Shown piece after piece: positions 9,074 through 16,382 of a stretch of DNA of 64,000 nucleotides. The stretch is from Catellatospora citrea (GTDB lineage Bacteria; Actinomycetota; Actinomycetes; Mycobacteriales; Micromonosporaceae), in NCBI RefSeq assembly GCF_003610235.1, contig NZ_RAPR01000001.1, forward strand, positions 4,402,001 through 4,466,000, given 5' to 3'. How positions within the stretch are numbered: position 1 is the first letter of the stretch; each line of letters begins with the position of its first letter. The notes beneath the pieces are model-generated. The model did not search any database. It was not told the DNA's origin and saw nothing but the letters and a program-made list of their open reading frames with translations. Position numbers and translations under genes: made by a program.

Positions 9074-9595
9074 ATGACCGAAGCGAGAACGTGGGCCGGG
9101 GACGCCGGCTACGCCGCCTTCGTCGACGAGGTATGGGTTTCCCACCTGCGCATCGCCACGCTGCTCTGCGGCGATCGGCACCACGCCGAGGAGCTGCTGC
9201 AGGACTGCCTGGTGAAGCTCTACCCCCGTTGGCGGCAGGTGGCGGCCCGTGGTGACCCGCACGCATACCTGCGCAGGATGCTGGCGAACGGCAAGGTCAG
9301 CTGGTGGCGGCGCACTCGCCGCGAGCATCTGACGGCGGAATACCCCGAGATGGCAGGTCCGCCGACCGGGCCGGGCGAACCGCACGAGGAACTGCAGGCC
9401 GCGCTGCTGGCACTCTCCCGCCAGCAGCGAGCGGTGGTGGTGCTCCGGCACTACGCCGACCTGTCCGAGCGCCAGGTGGCGGCGGAGTTGGGCTTGGCCG
9501 TGGGCACGGTCAAGGCCCAGCACTTCCGGGCCATGGCGAAGCTGCGCGAGCTGCTGAACCCATCCCACCGGTCTGTCGAGAGGGCGTCACGATGA
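9074..9595 (+). CDS. SigE-type ECF RNA polymerase sigma factor
   Basis: About 173 residues from ATG 9074; an upstream in-frame start at 9014 would add 20 residues that do not look like protein. Region 2 (FVDEVWVSHLRIATLLCGDRHHAEELLQDCLVKLYPRW) and region 4 (LLALSRQQRAVVVLRHYADLSERQVAAELGLAVGTVK...) are both clear. These fit the actinobacterial SigE family (ECF41/SigE-like) that pairs with a membrane anti-sigma-like protein. Its stop overlaps the start of the following gene by ATGA, as expected for a sigma/anti-sigma pair. Confidence 0.9.
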   Translation: MTEARTWAGDAGYAAFVDEVWVSHLRIATLLCGDRHHAEELLQDCLVKLYPRWRQVAARGDPHAYLRRMLANGKVSWWRRTRREHLTAEYPEMAGPPTGPGEPHEELQAALLALSRQQRAVVVLRHYADLSERQVAAELGLAVGTVKAQHFRAMAKLRELLNPSHRSVERASR

Positions 9596-10491
9596 ACGAC
9601 GAGGAGTTCTCCATGGCACTGCGTACGCTGGCCGAGCGCGAGCCGGCCACCGCGGCACCGACGGAGCGGCTGCTGCACCGAGGGCGCCAGGCGCGCCGGG
9701 GTCGGGCGGCGCTGCTCGGCACTGCGGCGCTGAGCGCGGTCGCGGTGACGGCCGCGGCGGTCGCCGGGTTCGGCTCGTTCGGCGGTGCGCCGCCCGGCGG
9801 CGACCCGGTGCCGGTGGCGGGGCCGAAGGTCCGCCTGGCGGCGGCAGCCCAGGCCACCGCACGGACCAGCTTCACCTTCACGGTCACCACGCAGACGAAG
9901 ACCGTCGTGTCGGGTCGGCCCAGCTCCGGTCGCCGCCACTACGAGGGGGCGTACGACCCGGCGGTCCCGGCGGGCTATCTGCGGGAGCCGGACGACCCGC
10001 GGTTCGAGAGCCGGACGGTCGGCGACGGGTGCTACCTGCGCAAGCTCACCAGGTGGGCGAAGAAGGCCTGCTACCCGAGCAGCGGTGCGTACGTCTACAT
10101 CGGCGACGTGGACCTCACGTCGTCGGCGGAGCCGGTGCAGCGACTCGCGGAACTGGCCGAGTTGGGCACCGTCACCGACCTCGGGGTGTCCGGGACGGGC
10201 GGCGCGGCGGTGCGGCGCTACGCGTTCGAGTTCACGGTCGAGGAGAAGGGCGGGGACCTGCCCGACCGGATCCCGGTGACGGGCACGGTCGAGGTCGGCG
10301 TGGACTCGGGGAAGATCGCCAGGGTCGTCCACCGGGTGAAGTACGACGGCACGGGCACGTCGGCGCTCAGCATGGACCGCACGGTGACCTGGGAGTATGC
10401 CAACTACGGTGACCCCGTTCGGGTAGCGGTGCCGGCCGGTGCCGTGCCCGACCCGACGGGTCCTGCGCCGTCGCCCAGCGCCGGCGGCTGA
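9592..10491 (+). CDS. Membrane protein paired with the sigma factor (probable anti-sigma or signal-sensing partner)
   Basis: 299 residues: a cytoplasmic N-terminus of about 35 residues (MNDEEFSMALRTLAERE) that could contact the sigma factor, one membrane helix at about 39-60, then an extracytoplasmic domain of about 230 residues. The outer domain has three Cys residues (CYLRKL and KKACYPS) and looks like the LolA/LprG-like beta folds common in such partners, which is a weak resemblance only. Translational coupling to the sigma gene supports a regulatory role. A canonical zinc-binding anti-sigma motif (HxxxCxxC) is absent. Confidence 0.75.
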   Translation: MNDEEFSMALRTLAEREPATAAPTERLLHRGRQARRGRAALLGTAALSAVAVTAAAVAGFGSFGGAPPGGDPVPVAGPKVRLAAAAQATARTSFTFTVTTQTKTVVSGRPSSGRRHYEGAYDPAVPAGYLREPDDPRFESRTVGDGCYLRKLTRWAKKACYPSSGAYVYIGDVDLTSSAEPVQRLAELAELGTVTDLGVSGTGGAAVRRYAFEFTVEEKGGDLPDRIPVTGTVEVGVDSGKIARVVHRVKYDGTGTSALSMDRTVTWEYANYGDPVRVAVPAGAVPDPTGPAPSPSAGG

Positions 10492-10508
10492 CACCGGCTC
10501 GGCTGGCC

Positions 10509-10550
10509 GTTCGCGTCCCCCACCCGAACAGCTGGGTGGGGGACGCGAAC
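10509..10550. terminator. Strong hairpin terminator after the sigma/partner operon
   Basis: A perfect 17-bp stem (10509-10525 with 10534-10550) and an 8-nt loop, 17 bp after the stop of the preceding gene. No long T-run follows, which is common in this GC range. Confidence 0.8.
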
Positions 10551-10643
10551 GACTGCGTGCGGGATGAGCGGTGCGTCACGATCACGAGGTCGTGGCTGCC
10601 GGCGGACACGAAAAAGCCCCGAGCCGCGGCCTGATTACTCAGG

Positions 10644-10721
10644 CGCAGGTCGGGGCTACAAAGCCCGGCGAAGAGCTTTGGTGGCCAGGGGCGGGGTCGA
10701 ACCGCCGACCTTCCGATTTTC
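10644..10721 (-). repeat. Left attachment site (attL-like): 78-bp direct repeat with tRNA-Phe 3' half
   Basis: Identical over 78 bp to 16370-16447. On the minus strand it covers the tRNA-Phe anticodon (GAA), the rest of the anticodon arm, the T arm, the acceptor 3' strand and CCA, plus 35 bp downstream. The D arm and 5' acceptor strand are missing, so this copy is not a functional tRNA. It is what remains of the original 3' end after integration. Confidence 0.9.
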
Positions 10722-10850
10722 GGTCACGAGCATTTTCGCAGCTCAGTCACGTGATCATCTATCGCGTGCGATGGTGCATGCGATTGCGAGCTTGCGGTGA
10801 TCCGGTCCAAGCCTCCTCTGGCCATTGAGGACACGTGGTGCTCTAATCCG

Positions 10851-11306
10851 GTGATGACGCGAGAAGCGGGCACACTGCTGGCTCAGATCATCCCCGTACT
10901 TGCCCTGGCCCTCGGGCTAGAGCTTCGCGCCTTCGCGGTGAGGGTGAGAGCCGACCAGCGTGAGAGCAGACGTGGCGACGAAGACGGTTCCCAACACGTA
11001 GGAGCGGCTATTGGTGTATTCGTAGCCGTGGTTCTCGCTGCGGGTGAGCAGCTGGCTATCGCCGCCGCTAATGGAATCGAGAACTTCACTCTGCGAGAGA
11101 CTTGGACTGTCCCGTTTGCTCCGGGAAGTCCCTTACTCGGTGGAGCGCTCTGGTTGTCCATCGTTGCCGTTTTCCTGCTACCGGCATTTCAAGCCATAAC
11201 CGCGATGATGTCGCCGGAATTGACGAAAACCGAACGATCCCTTCGGCAGAGCTACTGGATGTTCGGCCTAGTACTTGCAGCGGTCCTTCTTCCGGTGGCG
11301 ATGTAG
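10851..11306 (+). CDS. Hypothetical four-helix membrane protein, first gene of the island
   Basis: About 150 residues from GTG 10851 or ATG 10854. Four hydrophobic segments are visible, at about 7-24, 48-68, 96-118 and 133-150. A charged loop between the first two (VRADQRESRRGDEDGSQ) is probably cytoplasmic. I recognise no family. Its place immediately inside the left attachment site, in a defence-carrying island, makes an accessory role plausible but unproven. Confidence 0.6.
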   Translation: MMTREAGTLLAQIIPVLALALGLELRAFAVRVRADQRESRRGDEDGSQHVGAAIGVFVAVVLAAGEQLAIAAANGIENFTLRETWTVPFAPGSPLLGGALWLSIVAVFLLPAFQAITAMMSPELTKTERSLRQSYWMFGLVLAAVLLPVAM

Positions 11307-11389
11307 CCGCGGCATGCGGGCGAAGACCACGTGCAGGGCACGTGACCACGGAACGCCGAGCCTTCCATAGTCAGAGGAGCGATCGTCTG

Positions 11390-11695
11390 TCACGCGAATG
11401 GGTAATCTCCAGCAAGTGGCGCACCGGCGCTGCGCGCGAGGCTTCCTGCCTGCTGATGCGCTACGCCTTCGACGTGGCCGGCGCGATCCGCGTGGCGTTC
11501 AAGACCGACAGCCGGAACGAACGCTCTCAGCGCGCCATCGAGGCCTTGGGCGCAACGCGGGAGGGGATGTTCCGCAACCACCGCGTTCTGCGCGATGGCT
11601 ACGTCCGTGACTCGATCTACTACAGCGTGATCGCCGAAGAATGGCCGCAGGTGCGACGGGCCTTGGAGGCCCAGCGGAGCGACGCCGAGGTGTGA
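11390..11695 (+). pseudogene. 5'-truncated RimJ/RimL-type GNAT acetyltransferase
   Basis: The frame ending at 11695 encodes about 100 residues that match the C-terminal half of RimJ/RimL-like GNATs: KTDSRNERSQRAIEALGATREG, then RDGYVRDSIYYSVIAEEWPQV. The N-terminal half, including the first beta strands and part of the CoA site, is missing. Upstream in the same frame the translation is unlike protein and overlaps the preceding gene, and no ribosome site precedes a suitable start. I read it as a gene remnant, perhaps cut during island rearrangement. Confidence 0.75.
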
Positions 11696-11706
11696 GGACC
11701 ATGCAG

Positions 11707-11732
11707 AAACGGGACCCTTCGGGGTCCCGTTT
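11707..11732. terminator. Hairpin terminator with TTCG tetraloop
   Basis: An 11-bp perfect stem (AAACGGGACCC / GGGTCCCGTTT) closed by TTCG, with A-run and T-run on its two sides. It lies between the GNAT remnant and the convergent coiled-coil gene and can serve both directions. Confidence 0.85.
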
Positions 11733-11755
11733 GCGTTTGTCGCTAGCTCGCTTCG

Positions 11756-12094
11756 TCAGGCGGACTCCACACCGAGCTTCTGTGCGATCGCGGCGAGAAG
11801 TGCGCCCTGAGATGCCATCGTCGTCTCGACGCTGGCCAGCTTCCCCTCGACGGTGCCGAGTTTGTCCTCGACCGTGCCGAGCTTGACCTCGATTCGGTCG
11901 ACCTTGCCGTGCAGGTCGGTCACGTCCGTGCGCAGCTCACGCACATCGCCCGACAGCTCACTGACCGCGCCGGACAGCAGATCGAGACGCCCGTTCACCG
12001 CTTCAAGCTGATCATTGACCGCAGCGATGTCACGATCAGCCCGGAAGGCGGCAGCCTCCAGGCGTTCCACGCGCTGAGTGGGAGCGGTCGTCAT
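11756..12094 (-). CDS. Small coiled-coil protein, 112 aa
   Basis: Nearly the whole protein is a continuous heptad pattern with many Leu/Val at a/d positions (RLDLLSGAVSELSGDVRELR; KVDRIEVKLGTVEDKLGTVE), including a direct repeat of KLGTVE. No catalytic motif is present. Similar short coiled-coil proteins occur widely in actinomycetes, often in accessory DNA, with no known function. The ATG at 12094 is the only reasonable start. Confidence 0.75.
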   Translation of the reverse strand: MTTAPTQRVERLEAAAFRADRDIAAVNDQLEAVNGRLDLLSGAVSELSGDVRELRTDVTDLHGKVDRIEVKLGTVEDKLGTVEGKLASVETTMASQGALLAAIAQKLGVESA

Positions 12095-12967
12095 CCGTCC
12101 ATTCTCCTAACCAAGGGTCCCCAGCGCCAGCCACAACAGGCGGAAGGGGGAACGCTGAGCGGTGCCCGACGACACCAGCCTACGAGCCCACACCGACACC
12201 ACCACGACGCAACACCGACGCCAAGACCAGCAGCCGCAACGGTTCAGCCATGCGATCTCCCACCGCATTTCGATCACGCCACCGACCCGCCGGCACCCTC
12301 ACGCCATCGGCATGTGTCGAAACTTTCCCTACGAGGTCAAGGCGGCGCTGAAGCGCCGCGCCGGGTCCGGGCACTGGGCCTCGGCGCTCTGCCTCCGGCC
12401 GCGCCAGGCCCGCGCCCGACCCGGCAGCCAGCAGCGATGCCTTGAGTCGAATGGACAGATCGACTTTGCCGAAGGCGAAGAGTTGCCGCAGGTCGGCGCA
12501 CTGATCAACGCAGTTGGTGATCGACTGGCCGACGCCGCGGCCATGGCCAGCCATGATTCGCGTCAAAGCGTGCCGGAAGTGATCAAGCTGAGGGTGACCG
12601 CTCAGCGAGAGGAAATGATCTCTTGTCTACAGGATGATCACAACGACAAAGATCATTTATTGTTTGGTCTTATGATCATTTCTTCGCACGTCGGCCGGAC
12701 TAACTGACCGCAGCTCCCGCCGCCGTCACGTCCGCGATCATCTTTGTTAGAGCTTGAAGACCTTGGGGCTCCGCCCCAAACCCGGCCGACGCTCGGGGAT
12801 CAGCAAGATCCCCTCGGTCAGTCGCCAAAGGTAAGCACAGCCCGGGGCCACTCCGCACCTGCCACTCCAAGATTCTTTCAACCCGCTTCGCTGAAAGAAT
12901 CTTGAAGCCTCGACAGGTACTCCGGACCCCGGCCCGCGCTTAGGCAGAGCCCGCCAGTCCGAGGGGA
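12095..12967. other. Non-coding, hairpin-rich and partly AT-rich segment of the island
   Basis: 873 bp without a gene I can support. A minus-strand frame (about 12180-12630, reading RIMAGHGRGVGQSITNC and KVDLSIRLKASL) looks protein-like in part but lacks a start and a recognisable family, so it may be a relic. At 12626-12745 the sequence turns AT-rich and repeats GATCAT four times (at about 12635, 12650, 12674 and 12736). Hairpins follow at 12763-12904. It lies downstream of the CBASS-like operon, so part of it may be terminator. Confidence 0.5.
12763..12904. repeat. Three successive perfect hairpins
   Basis: Stem 1: TTGGGGC/GCCCCAA (12763-12769 with 12773-12779, 3-nt loop). Stem 2: GGGGATC/GATCCCC (12795-12801 with 12807-12813). 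Stem 3: CAAGATTCTTTCA with its 13-nt complement (12868-12880 with 12892-12904, 11-nt loop). Imperfect outer pairing of stem 3 continues (CCGGGG near 12842, CCCCGG near 12927). These could be terminators of the CBASS-like operon or a replication/transfer origin; the sequence alone does not decide. Confidence 0.65.
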
Positions 12968-13594
12968 TCAGCTTGCGCGGGATACGGGGATGGTTGGAGC
13001 AGGTTCGCCTTTACGGTTCAGCATCAACGTTCCTTGTCGTCCACGGAAGTTGAAGTACCGACCTGACATCTCCCCGGTGACGCAATCGACAGTAAGTTCC
13101 GCCGTGCCGTCATGATCGTTCATATCAACTTCCGCGACACCTGGCCGGGTCTGGTTGCGGTACGTGTAGGTGAGCCTTGCGTCGTTGTGCCCATCCCTGC
13201 CGAGCCCTGCGGCTATGGAGTATGAAGTCGACGAAGCGGGTTCCAGTACGTCAAACCTGACCGCGATTCGAGTCCAAGTCTGATCAACTCGGATGCGAAC
13301 CGGAAGTGTGCGCCCCATGTAGGACGACACCAACTGGCCCGTGTACGTCCCGTCAATAACCGGCACCTCGATGATGCCGAGACGCTGCAGGGGTCCCCAC
13401 TTCCACAGGTACTGATCCACCAACTTGTAGAGCAACCCATAGGACGCCGCTACTGTCGGCGCGCTGAACAGCCAGGCAGGCTCGACCTTGAGTGCCGTGA
13501 ACGCGAGGTTGGTGCCGATCGCGAGCAACACAGCGCACACGGCGATGAAGCCGAGAGCAGAAGTTCGGCTGTCGCTGCTGCTGTAAACGTGCAT
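12968..13594 (-). CDS. Cap15-like CBASS effector: two TM helices plus beta-rich receptor domain
   Basis: 208 residues. Two hydrophobic helices at about 13-34 and 41-58, then a basic/aromatic linker (LWKWGPLQRLG), then a domain of about 115 residues full of short beta strands starting VIDGTYTGQLVSSY. This is the layout of SMODS-associated 2TM-beta (S-2TMbeta) proteins, now called Cap15, whose beta-barrel binds a cyclic nucleotide and whose membrane part then oligomerises and disrupts the inner membrane. The gene begins 3 bp after the stop of the CD-NTase gene, the usual partner. Length fits the family. I assign it from architecture plus context; remote similarity needs a profile search. Confidence 0.75.
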   Translation of the reverse strand: MHVYSSSDSRTSALGFIAVCAVLLAIGTNLAFTALKVEPAWLFSAPTVAASYGLLYKLVDQYLWKWGPLQRLGIIEVPVIDGTYTGQLVSSYMGRTLPVRIRVDQTWTRIAVRFDVLEPASSTSYSIAAGLGRDGHNDARLTYTYRNQTRPGVAEVDMNDHDGTAELTVDCVTGEMSGRYFNFRGRQGTLMLNRKGEPAPTIPVSRAS

Positions 13595-13597
13595 CGT

Positions 13598-14485
13598 CTA
13601 AATCATTCCTCGGAGGATGTCGATGACCCGAGCGGCAACCTCGGGCTTGTGACGGCCGGGATCGTCCACGAAGAGTTTGTGCACCTCGTCGCAAGAGTTG
13701 AACTCGCGAAGCGCCTGGGCATCGTGCTTCGCCAGCCACGCGACGACGGACCGCAAACGAGCCGAATCGCTGCTCTCGAACAGTGTGTTCGGAGCGTTGT
13801 AGACCATGCACTCCAGTAGATAGCCGGGCGCAACATCCTTGGTCATGAGGCCCTGTTCCACCGCGCGCCGGCGGAGTCGCTTCACCTGGCGAACGGTCGG
13901 CTTGTACAGGTCAAGGCACCGTCCGTTCTTCAGGCGACCGTTCTTTTTGTGCACCTTCGGGTAGTTCGTGATGGAACCCCCGATGGTCGGCCTGATGGAA
14001 ATTCCCTCGATATAGACAGGGCTGCCGTTCTCCGGGTAGGACGTGTACAACCGGTGCTCGAAAGCCGGAACGACGTCCGCATCAACGTATCCAGCCTGCT
14101 TGTCGACGCGAATGCACTTCGTCTTCGGGTGAACCCGCGCGGAACCGTAGTAGTCGAGTAGTGCTCGTTCGACGAGACTCCGGAACTGCTGGAAGGTCGT
14201 ACCCGCTGCACTGCGGTTCCGGTTGTACCGAGTCTTGTCGGCCTCGCTCAGCCGAGTGATGTCGGGCTGGAAAATCATGTTCGTCATGACGACGATATCG
14301 ACGTCCGAGTCTCCGCGTGTATTGGTTGCGTTCGCGTAGGAGCCCTGAAGAAAGACTTCGACGCCGAGGTTCTGTAGAGCATCGCTGCGATCGAGCGCGG
14401 CCTGCACGGATGCGTACGTCTTCTGCATCGCATCTTGAGCGCCCTGATTCGTCCAGGCACGCATGTCGATGTCTGAAACTGCCAT
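13598..14485 (-). CDS. CD-NTase: CBASS cyclic-oligonucleotide synthase
   Basis: 295 residues with the DNA polymerase beta-like nucleotidyltransferase core of CD-NTases (SMODS). The active-site signature is intact: QGSYANATNTRGDSDVDIVV, with GS at 48-49 and metal-binding Asp 61 and 63, and a third Asp in YVDADVVPAF (135/137). The downstream INYP-like motif (SITNYPKVHKKNGRLKNG) and a helical lid (TVRQVKRLRRRAVEQG; PGYLLECMVYN) are typical of bacterial CD-NTases. On phage infection such enzymes make a cyclic di- or trinucleotide that activates the effector. No Cap2/Cap3 or HORMA/TRIP13 genes are nearby, so this would be a minimal type I CBASS. Nucleotide product unknown. Confidence 0.88.
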   Translation of the reverse strand: MAVSDIDMRAWTNQGAQDAMQKTYASVQAALDRSDALQNLGVEVFLQGSYANATNTRGDSDVDIVVMTNMIFQPDITRLSEADKTRYNRNRSAAGTTFQQFRSLVERALLDYYGSARVHPKTKCIRVDKQAGYVDADVVPAFEHRLYTSYPENGSPVYIEGISIRPTIGGSITNYPKVHKKNGRLKNGRCLDLYKPTVRQVKRLRRRAVEQGLMTKDVAPGYLLECMVYNAPNTLFESSDSARLRSVVAWLAKHDAQALREFNSCDEVHKLFVDDPGRHKPEVAARVIDILRGMI

Positions 14486-14784
14486 GAATTCCCCAACCCC
14501 CTTGAGTGTTCGCAGAACCGGGGGTGAACCTTATGTGAAGGCACCGACAAGAGCCGTTACTTCAGGGTGGTTTTGTTAAGCAATGGACTGTCCGATCTAA
14601 GACAGAAAAGTCGATCTATCTGCCTCGGCTGGTCGGGTTGCTGTACAGCAGCGGAGTACGGCAACGTCAGCGGCCATAGACGCCTTGCATCAGCCTGGAG
14701 TGCAAGCTTGACCTCGTGTTCCGGCTTCATCGACCCTGTCGCGGTAAATCCGTAGGTTCAGGGTGCTGGGGTGCGCGCCGGGTG
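14486..14784. other. Intergenic region upstream of the CBASS-like operon
   Basis: 299 bp between the CD-NTase start and the end of the heavy-metal operon, both on the minus strand. It must carry the CBASS promoter; a purine-rich ribosome site (AGGGGGTTGGGG) is visible just before the ATG. I see no convincing gene, operator dyad or terminator hairpin. Confidence 0.5.
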
Positions 14785-15123
14785 TCAGCCTTCTGCGCGG
14801 GGGGCGTACATGATGACGGCGACGCCGATCAGGCAGATGGCTGCTCCGATGATGTCGTAGCGGTCGGGGCGGAACTTGTCGACGATGACGCCCCAGGCCA
14901 GTGATCCGGCGACGAAGACTCCGCCGTAGGCGGCCAGGATGCGGCCGAAGTTCGGGTCGGGCTGGAAGGTGGCCACGAACCCGTACGCACCTAGCGCGAT
15001 GACTCCGGCCGCGATCCACCACAGTCCGCGGTTCTCCCGCCAGCCTTGCCAGATCAGCCATGCTCCGCCGATCTCGAACAGCGCGGCGATGGCGAACAGC
15101 AGGATGGATCGGGCGACGGTCAT
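14785..15123 (-). CDS. YnfA family (UPF0060) small membrane protein
   Basis: 112 residues, four membrane helices. Family features are visible: [17 protein letters not shown] at the end of helix 1 and [23 protein letters not shown] in helix 3. YnfA proteins resemble the small multidrug resistance family and have been linked to drug or metal export. It is the last gene of the MerR-controlled operon, 26 bp after the Cys-rich membrane protein, so a role in metal export fits. The start at 15123 gives the standard family length. Confidence 0.9.
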   Translation of the reverse strand: MTVARSILLFAIAALFEIGGAWLIWQGWRENRGLWWIAAGVIALGAYGFVATFQPDPNFGRILAAYGGVFVAGSLAWGVIVDKFRPDRYDIIGAAICLIGVAVIMYAPRAEG

Positions 15124-15149
15124 GGCTGGCAGCGTATCGGCGTAGCCGG

Positions 15150-15413
15150 TCAGGTCGGCTGGGAGCAGGAGCAGTTGCCGCCGGAGCATCCGGTGGTGTG
15201 GGTGCGGCGGCTGTTGGTCCACCACCAGGCCAGGCCAGCGAAGGCGGCCAGGGCGAGTGCGATGCCGGGCATGATGTTGCCGAGGTAGGCCCAGCCTGCT
15301 CCGCCGAGGATGCCGGCGGCGAGAAGGATCGGGATGACGCAGCACAGGGCGCAGGCGATGCCTGCGAGGCTGCCGAGGCTGCCGGGCAGGAATCGGCGCA
15401 TGGTGGTCTTCAT
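15150..15413 (-). CDS. MerF/MerT-like small metal-transport membrane protein
   Basis: 87 residues with two helices (about 12-40 and 47-67). The first contains a vicinal cysteine pair next to proline ([11 protein letters not shown]), the mark of MerT/MerF mercury importers. The C-terminus carries three more cysteines (CSGGNCSC) that could receive or pass on the metal. The start overlaps the stop of merR by 4 bp (ATGA). Hg(II) is the likely substrate by family resemblance, but no merA reductase or merB lyase lies in the island, so another thiophilic metal is possible. Confidence 0.68.
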   Translation of the reverse strand: MKTTMRRFLPGSLGSLAGIACALCCVIPILLAAGILGGAGWAYLGNIMPGIALALAAFAGLAWWWTNSRRTHTTGCSGGNCSCSQPT

Positions 15414-15847
15414 CGGGTGGGTTCTCCTCGGCCGAGGTCGGCTAGCGGGATGGGGCAGCAGTCGCTGGTGGCGCAGGTGGTCAGGTCGTCGCATCCGGCG
15501 TCGAGGGCGGCCCGCAGGCTGGTGGCGATGACTTGCAGGTCGGCGATCTTCGCTTCGATTTCGGTGAGCTTGGTGGCGGCGCGGCGTTGCAGGCTGGAGT
15601 CGACACGGCGGCCGTGGCGGTGGGTGCCCAGGTCGACCAGTTCGGCGACCTCGTCGAGGGTGAACCCAAGCCGCTGCGCTGTCTTGATCACAAGTAGGAG
15701 CGTTAGTGCCTCGGCGGGGTAGAGGCGGTGCCCGCCGGGGCTGCGCTGTGGTTCGGCCAGCAGGCCGCGCCGTTCGTAGTAGCGCAGGGTTTGCAGGTTC
15801 ACCCCGGCTGCGTCGGCCAGCTCCCCACTGCGCAGTCCCGTGTTCAT
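15410..15847 (-). CDS. MerR-family heavy-metal-responsive regulator
   Basis: 145 residues. The N-terminal winged helix is typical ([21 protein letters not shown]), followed by the dimerisation helix ([19 protein letters not shown]) and a Cys-rich metal-binding end ([17 protein letters not shown]). The cysteine pattern resembles MerR/ZntR/CueR-type sensors more than drug sensors. It is the second gene of its own operon, overlapping its neighbours on both sides, and probably acts at the long-spacer promoter in front of the operon. Confidence 0.9.
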   Translation of the reverse strand: MNTGLRSGELADAAGVNLQTLRYYERRGLLAEPQRSPGGHRLYPAEALTLLLVIKTAQRLGFTLDEVAELVDLGTHRHGRRVDSSLQRRAATKLTEIEAKIADLQVIATSLRAALDAGCDDLTTCATSDCCPIPLADLGRGEPTR

Positions 15848-16197
15848 GGCTGGGTCCGTTTGGCGTCGGCGCGCTCGGCCAGGGCGTCGAGCACATTGAC
15901 GTGTGCGGGCGGAACTTCGACGTCGAGCACCACGTGGCCAGCGGCAGGGGCGACGATGCCGAAGGTGAAGAAGGAGCAGCACTGCGTCTCGCGGGCGGTG
16001 AGATCCCGGACGACGGGTTCGAGGTCTGCACCGCCCATGAGCTGGAGTCGCAGATGAGTTGTGCTGAGCCGCGTGCTGTCGCGCACAGCTTCGGTGAACA
16101 GGGCGTCGAATTCGGCCAGGCGCAGCGGCTGTTCGGCCGTCGGCAGGGTGCACGCCTCAGGCACCCAGGCCAGGCCCGATGTGGGCTGATCGGTCAT
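15844..16197 (-). CDS. Conserved-looking protein with vicinal Cys pair, first gene of the metal operon
   Basis: 117 residues, soluble. The core reads ARETQCCSFFTFGI, then a regular beta-rich stretch (HVVLDVEVPPAHVNVLDALAERAD). Two adjacent cysteines in a small soluble protein at the head of a MerR operon suggest metal binding or relay, which is inference. I do not recognise a named family. The stop overlaps the merR start by ATGA. The ATG at 16197 lies only a few bases from the predicted transcription start, so the mRNA may be leaderless. Confidence 0.75.
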   Translation of the reverse strand: MTDQPTSGLAWVPEACTLPTAEQPLRLAEFDALFTEAVRDSTRLSTTHLRLQLMGGADLEPVVRDLTARETQCCSFFTFGIVAPAAGHVVLDVEVPPAHVNVLDALAERADAKRTQP

Positions 16198-16205
16198 GCC
16201 ATCAC

Positions 16206-16235
16206 GGTAAACCTGTACCTAGGTATCAGATGCAA
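16206..16235 (-). promoter_or_regulatory. MerR-type long-spacer promoter of the metal operon
   Basis: On the minus strand: TTGCAT (-35, 16235-16230), an 18-bp spacer, then TTTACC (-10, 16211-16206). A 10-bp palindrome TACCTAGGTA (16216-16225) sits in the spacer. An over-long spacer with a central dyad is how MerR regulators work. The -10 match is weak, and a 19-bp spacing with TTACCG is equally possible. Confidence 0.55.
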
Positions 16236-16352
16236 CCCCGGAACAGGACGATCTTGCGTGCGATCTACGTGCGATTAGCTCCGGTGATCGGAGGAAGAGT
16301 GCGGTACGTCACGGTCACTCGATCGGGTCAGCCGACCCATGGCAGAAAAAAG

Positions 16353-16382
16353 GCCCCGATCCGCGTTTCCGCAGGTCGGGGC
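16353..16382 (-). terminator. Rho-independent terminator of tRNA-Phe
   Basis: On the minus strand a GC-rich stem (GCCCCGACCTGCG with CGCGGATCGGGGC, one mismatch and one wobble) is followed by a run of T (complement of 16345-16351). Its 5' arm lies within the duplicated 78 bp, so the element regenerates part of the terminator on insertion. Confidence 0.8.

Larger units (their letters stand above)
10492..10850. other. Gene-free stretch holding terminator and left attachment site
   Basis: The 359 bp contain the hairpin at 10509-10550, then the left copy of the tRNA-Phe direct repeat (10644-10721), preceded by a second terminator-like stem (GCCCCGA at 10616-10622 with TCGGGGC at 10651-10657) next to an A-run. 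From 10722 the sequence leaves the tRNA similarity and is visibly lower in GC. No open frame here looks like a gene. Confidence 0.7.

Noticed and set aside
10679..10721. A second tRNA-Phe gene
   Set aside because: Only the anticodon-to-CCA part is present; the D arm and 5' acceptor strand are missing, so it is the displaced 3' half at the attachment site.
12162..12707. 181-residue plus-strand open frame in the island
   Set aside because: Composition is His/Thr/Arg-rich in one half and unrelated in the other, with no ribosome site or motif. It crosses the AT-rich, GATCAT-repeat segment. A minus-strand frame in the same place looks slightly more protein-like but has no start.
14567..14755. 62-residue plus-strand frame between the CBASS-like and metal operons
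   Set aside because: Low complexity, no ribosome site and no motif. The region is more likely the CBASS promoter.
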